Shown: positions 6,138-8,334 of the stretch, one piece after another
Position numbering within the stretch: position 1 is the first letter of the stretch
Layout: each line of letters starts with the position of its first letter
Origin: URNF01 sp045638005
GTDB taxonomy: Bacteria; Bacillota; Clostridia; Oscillospirales; Acutalibacteraceae
Assembly: GCA_045638005.1 (NCBI GenBank)
Contig: JAZUAN010000043.1
Span: forward strand, 1-8,334
Length of the DNA stretch: 8,334 nt
Direction of reading: 5' to 3'
Notes under the pieces: generated by a model
The model's database searches: none
What the model was told of the DNA's origin: nothing
Seen by the model: only the letters and a program-made list of their open reading frames with translations
Program-made: the position numbers and the translations under genes

Positions 6138-6174
6138 TTCGACTATCAAGCCTTCTTTAAGTACAATTATTGTA
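6138..6174 (+). promoter_or_regulatory. Weak candidate promoter overlapping a perfect palindrome
   Basis: TACAAT (6162-6167) could be a -10 box for the following gene, with only a poor -35 (TTCGAC at 6138-6143, 18-base spacing). The -10 is the left arm of a perfect odd palindrome, TACAAT-T-ATTGTA (6162-6174), which could be an operator for a dimeric repressor. Both roles are inferred from position and sequence. Confidence 0.3.
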
Positions 6175-6197
6175 GAAACTTAAAGGAGGTTATTTTT

Positions 6198-6500
6198 ATG
6201 GCAAAATTTATCGAAGAGTTCTATTACGGAAATCTTGATCCACAGGCACGGAGCACCAAAGAAAACAAGGCTGTGCAGAAACAAATGGAAGTCTTAATGC
6301 TGAATGAGGATTATTTAACCGAGAACCTTTCGGGCGAAAGTAAAAAGAAGTTTCTTGATTTTTGCAACGCTTGGGGTGTGGTGAATGGCGAGTCGAACCT
6401 TGATAGTTTTATTATGGGGTTTAGGCTTGGTGCTGATTTTACATATGACACGTTCGTAAATGATGAAGCACCGTTCAAGGACTTGCTAAAGGAGTGTTAA
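6198..6500 (+). CDS. DUF6809-like small protein of unknown function
   Basis: This 100-residue acidic protein has an excellent AAAGGAGG ribosome binding site (6183-6189) ahead of the ATG at 6198. The N-terminal EEFYYGNLDPQ and the C-terminal SFIMGFRLGADFTYDTF resemble the small clostridial DUF6809 family, whose members share a YYGN motif and an F-I-x-GFRLG motif. I recognise it from the pattern, not from a search. It looks soluble, mainly helical, with no signal peptide. Such proteins commonly occur in or near integrative elements of gut Firmicutes and have no known function. It is followed 2 bases later by the frameshifted small gene, then tnpV, so the three probably form one transcript. Confidence 0.75.
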   Translation: MAKFIEEFYYGNLDPQARSTKENKAVQKQMEVLMLNEDYLTENLSGESKKKFLDFCNAWGVVNGESNLDSFIMGFRLGADFTYDTFVNDEAPFKDLLKEC

Positions 6501-6501
6501 T

Positions 6502-6686
6502 ATGAAAGAAACGAAATATTACATCGCATTGGATGACTTTGAACGTCGAGTGATTGTGAACTGTATGAATGAGATGCGAAATGCTCTTATTGCTAACAAA
6601 AAAACACCGACGCACTGGACGAAGTTTTATTAAAAGTTATTCACTCAAAACAAAAGAAACTGAAAGTTGTTTATAAGGAGGCTTAA
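6502..6686 (+). pseudogene. Small conserved clostridial protein, frameshifted at an A7 run
   Basis: The ATG at 6502 opens MKETKYYIALDDFERRVIVN and stops early at 6631-6633 (43 residues, ending THWTKFY). In a neighbouring frame the sequence continues as TDALDEVLLKVIHSKQKKLK and VVYKEA to a TAA at 6684-6686. Together they match the plan of a short protein often seen in clostridial mobile elements (KYYI-x-L ... LI ... TDA-x-DE-x-LLK ... KKxKVxY). The break lies at seven A (6598-6604); one extra A would restore a protein of about 61 residues. It could be a true inactivating deletion, a sequencing or assembly error, or a site rescued by slippage. The ribosome binding site of tnpV (6675-6681) lies inside the restored 3' end, as expected for an originally intact, tightly packed operon. 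Function unknown. Confidence 0.8.
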
Positions 6687-6689
6687 CTT

Positions 6690-7073
6690 ATGGAAAAGTT
6701 GGCGAAGATTATCACAGATGAAAGAACGGGACTCAAATACGAGCTGTGTGGTGATTATTATATCATTGCCGGTGAGGATGAGCCTGAGCGTGAGCCAATT
6801 GGTATATGGGGACAACGGCATTTGAGGTATATCCAAAAACATAGAAAAGCATTTTATAATAAAATGCAGAGCGAAAATAAACTTTACGAGTACCTCTTGC
6901 AACTCAATCGGGATGCGGAAGATATGTTCATTCGTTTGATTAAACAAATGGCAGAACGGGAAGGTGTGACCGAACAACTCAAAGCAGACAATCAAATGTT
7001 TTGGGTTGCTCGCATGAATAACATTCGCCAAAGGGTAATGGAAATCGTTAATTCAGAATGGATTTATACATAA
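6690..7073 (+). CDS. tnpV: TnpV family transposon-associated protein
   Basis: This 127-residue protein matches TnpV, a small protein first named from the clostridial Tn4451/Tn4453 mobilisable elements and widespread in gut Firmicute mobile DNA. Recognisable segments are PIGIWGQRHLRYI (36-48), KLYEYLLQLN (64-73), AEREGVTEQLK (88-98) and MFWVARMNNIRQR (103-115). Its molecular role is not settled. The ATG at 6690 has AAGGAGG 8 bases upstream and begins 3 bases after the end of the frameshifted small gene. The large serine recombinase of Tn4451 (TnpX) is not present in the window; a tyrosine recombinase follows instead, so this is either a different element type or a remnant. A hairpin terminator follows at once. 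Confidence 0.88.
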   Translation: MEKLAKIITDERTGLKYELCGDYYIIAGEDEPEREPIGIWGQRHLRYIQKHRKAFYNKMQSENKLYEYLLQLNRDAEDMFIRLIKQMAEREGVTEQLKADNQMFWVARMNNIRQRVMEIVNSEWIYT

Positions 7074-7080
7074 AACCATG

Positions 7081-7119
7081 GCGACAGAGAGATTAATCTA
7101 TTTGTCGCTGTTATTTTCT
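7081..7119 (+). terminator. Probable terminator after tnpV
   Basis: GCGACA (7081-7086) pairs with TGTCGC (7103-7108), extended inward by a G-T and an A-T pair and a short AGA/TCT stem. It is followed by the T-rich tail TGTTATTTTCT. It lies 7 bases after the tnpV stop. The tail is less uniform than in the other terminators here. Confidence 0.6.
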
Positions 7120-7202
7120 CCCATTAGGTATTATAATGTATTGATTCTGTAATTAATATTTTAATAAGTAAATCTCAAGATGCTGTAAAAAATTGAATAT
7201 GC

Positions 7203-7290
7203 CCAAACTCCGTTTTTGCGTGAAATGTTTAACTTAACAGATAGAGCGCAAAATAATAGTAAAATTAAAGATAAAAAACGGAGGTTTTGG
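7203..7290 (+). promoter_or_regulatory. Inverted repeat covering the recombinase ribosome binding site
   Basis: CTCCGTTTTT (7208-7217) is perfectly complementary to AAAAACGGAG (7274-7283), and the flanking CCAAA (7203-7207) pairs with TTTGG (7286-7290) after a 2-base bulge. The right arm contains the GGAGG of the recombinase gene, so folding would block translation. An alternative hairpin, TTTTGCG (7214-7220) with CGCAAAA (7247-7253), uses the same U run and excludes the first. The two pairings are seen in the sequence; a regulatory switch is an inference. The rest of 7120-7202 is AT-rich, with no convincing promoter: an isolated TATAAT at 7132-7137 lacks a -35. Confidence 0.5.
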
Positions 7291-7291
7291 T

Positions 7292-8134
7292 ATGAAAAAA
7301 AGAATTATTACTAATCAAGTACTGATTGCGTTCGAGAAATATTTGATCGAGAACGAAAAGGCACAAGCAACTCGTGAAAAATATATGCGTGATCTACGCT
7401 CCTTTGCAGAGTATGTCACAGACAGATCTTTGGATAAGCCGCTGATTTTGGATTATAAGGCATCGTTAGAACAAATTTATGCAATACGAAGTGCTAACTC
7501 TATGTTGGCTGCTCTCAATGCTTTTTTTCGTTTCCTCGGTTGGCAGGAACTTTGTGTAAAGCAATTCAAGATGCAAAAAGAAGCGTACTGCTCCGAGGAA
7601 AAGGAACTTACCAAAGTGGAATACACGGCTCTTGTGGGAGCGGCGGAGCAAAAGAAAAACGAACGTCTTTCCCTCGTTGTTCAAACGATTTGCGGAACAG
7701 GTATTCGTGTCAGTGAATTGCAAAGTATTACGGTGGAGGCTGTACGAAAAGGAGAAGCAATTGTATCCTGCAAGGGAAAAACAAGAAAGATATTTATTGT
7801 CAAAGCTTTGCAGAAAAAACTATTGCGTTATGCGAAGGGGCAAGGGATTGCTACGGGTGTGCTGTTTATAACAAAAAGTGGGAAACCGCTTGACCGCAGT
7901 AATATTTGGAGAGAAATGAAGAGTTTGTGCGAACAGGCCGGTGTTTCTCCGCAAAAGGTGTTTCCGCACAACTTGCGCCATTTGTTTGCAAGAACTTTTT
8001 ATGGTATCGAAAAGGATATTGCAAAATTAGCAGATATTCTCGGTCACTCCAACATTAATACCACTCGCATTTATATCATCACAACCGGTGCCGAGCATCA
8101 GCGCCGTATGGAGAACATGCGACTGATTATATAA
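7292..8134 (+). CDS. Tyrosine-type site-specific recombinase/integrase
   Basis: This 280-residue protein contains the full tyrosine recombinase active site: Arg139 in CGTGIRVSEL, the beta-hairpin lysine in SCKGKTRK (about 163), His226-x-x-Arg229 in HNLRHLFAR, His252 in LGHSNINTTRIY, and the nucleophile Tyr261. Residues about 8-95 form the SAM-like core-binding domain (EKAQATREKYMRDLRSFAEYV ... ALNAFFRFLG). The protein cuts and rejoins DNA through a 3'-phosphotyrosine and would integrate or excise an element. It is XerC/D-like in size, with no N-terminal arm-binding domain, as in many small integrases of gut clostridia. The ATG at 7292 has GGAGG 7 bases upstream, inside an inverted repeat. Its target site cannot be identified from this window. 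All catalytic residues are present, so it is probably active. Confidence 0.93.
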   Translation: MKKRIITNQVLIAFEKYLIENEKAQATREKYMRDLRSFAEYVTDRSLDKPLILDYKASLEQIYAIRSANSMLAALNAFFRFLGWQELCVKQFKMQKEAYCSEEKELTKVEYTALVGAAEQKKNERLSLVVQTICGTGIRVSELQSITVEAVRKGEAIVSCKGKTRKIFIVKALQKKLLRYAKGQGIATGVLFITKSGKPLDRSNIWREMKSLCEQAGVSPQKVFPHNLRHLFARTFYGIEKDIAKLADILGHSNINTTRIYIITTGAEHQRRMENMRLII

Positions 8135-8167
8135 AAAAATAAAACCGCTACACATTAGCAGCGGTTT
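8131..8167 (-). terminator. Terminator, best oriented for minus-strand transcription
   Basis: AAACCGCT (8142-8149) pairs perfectly with AGCGGTTT (8160-8167), with a 10-base loop. Reading the minus strand, the hairpin is followed by TTTTATTTTTTTATA, a strong terminator tail. On the + strand there is no T run after the stem, so it would end the recombinase transcript only weakly. This implies a minus-strand transcript entering from the right. Confidence 0.65.
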
Positions 8168-8174
8168 GAATATC

Positions 8175-8192
8175 ACATAATGGTTATTATGT
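8175..8192. repeat. Short AT-rich inverted repeat
   Basis: ACATAAT (8175-8181) and ATTATGT (8186-8192) form a perfect 7-bp inverted repeat around a 4-base centre. It lies 40 bases after the recombinase gene. It may be a protein-binding or recombination site, or chance in AT-rich DNA. Confidence 0.35.
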
Positions 8193-8333
8193 TGTATTAA
8201 ACAATAAGAATAGAGAGTATACTTTCATTAAATGCTCGATGGCAACTAAAAATAGGTACAACAAATTAGACCTTTTGAAAACAATAACCAAAAGGTCTTG
8301 ATTTTCACGCCCAAAATCCGTTGATTTTATGTA
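8187..8333 (-). CDS. Possible 3' end of a minus-strand reading frame (partial, doubtful)
   Basis: A minus-strand frame is open from the window edge to a TAA at 8187-8189 and gives 48 residues, beginning YIKSTDFGRENQDLLVIVFK and continuing in a Leu/Phe-rich tail (NLLYLFLVAIEHL, SLFLLFN). A minus-strand terminator begins 20 bases after the stop, which supports a transcript here. Against it, the frame runs through a long perfect inverted repeat (8268-8298), more typical of noncoding DNA, and the composition is low in charged residues. I do not recognise a family. It may be a spurious frame within a repeated noncoding element. Confidence 0.25.
   Translation of the reverse strand, partial: YIKSTDFGRENQDLLVIVFKRSNLLYLFLVAIEHLMKVYSLFLLFNTT
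8268..8298. repeat. Perfect 10-bp inverted repeat near the right edge
   Basis: AGACCTTTTG (8268-8277) and CAAAAGGTCT (8289-8298) form a perfect hairpin with an 11-base AT-rich loop. No clean T run follows on either strand, so it is a poor terminator. It may be a recombinase-binding site or part of a dispersed palindromic element. Confidence 0.5.
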
Positions 8334-8334
8334 A

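Noticed and set aside
7132..7146. TATAAT and TTGATT as a recombinase promoter
   Set aside because: The TATAAT has no -35 at a suitable distance, and TTGATT has no convincing -10 at 16-18 bases; this is expected by chance in AT-rich DNA.
1..8334. CRISPR array, rRNA or complete tRNA gene, complete insertion sequence
   Set aside because: No regularly spaced repeats, no rRNA-like sequence, no full cloverleaf and no transposase with terminal repeats were seen.

Overview
The window looks like a chromosomal segment of an anaerobic Firmicute, most likely an uncultured gut Clostridia. Supporting this are the rpsF-ssb-rpsR order with strong GGAGG ribosome binding sites, a GGGtGRT/NifU-like gene pair, and a small mobile-element set (DUF6809-like protein, TnpV, tyrosine recombinase) of a kind common in gut clostridia. 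This assignment rests on gene content only.

Layout. Positions 1-623 hold the C-terminal part of a Gfo/Idh/MocA-type oxidoreductase on the + strand. A perfect bidirectional terminator (622-660) separates it from a minus-strand pair, a NifU-like scaffold protein and a GGGtGRT protein (2389 down to 675), which has its own promoter. Next is the minus-strand rpsF-ssb-rpsR operon (3585 down to 2536), encoding S6, single-stranded DNA-binding protein and a zinc-type S18, with a very good promoter at 3665-3693 and a terminator at 2493-2525.

The 398-base divergent gap 3586-3983 carries the rpsF promoter and leader on one strand. On the other it has a good + promoter whose expected start coincides with the 5' end of a strongly structured, probably pseudoknotted RNA (3788-3943). 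That RNA precedes an SGNH/sialate O-acetylesterase-like gene (3984-4733). A terminator and a textbook promoter then lead into prfB (release factor 2), which is in one frame and lacks the usual programmed frameshift.

After prfB comes a structured 3' region with a strong terminator (to 6128), and then the sequence becomes visibly more AT-rich and mobile in character: a DUF6809-like small protein, a small conserved clostridial protein broken by a one-base slip in an A7 run, TnpV, and a tyrosine recombinase whose ribosome binding site lies in a long inverted repeat. The last 200 bases hold inverted repeats and a possible partial minus-strand reading frame with its own terminator. The core genes serve translation, replication and Fe-S-related functions; the right-hand part looks like a small or eroded integrative element inserted after prfB.

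The most interesting unexplained signals are the pseudoknotted RNA at 3788-3943, the two mutually exclusive hairpins in front of the recombinase, the homopolymer frameshift at 6598-6604, and the GGGtGRT/NifU-like pair.
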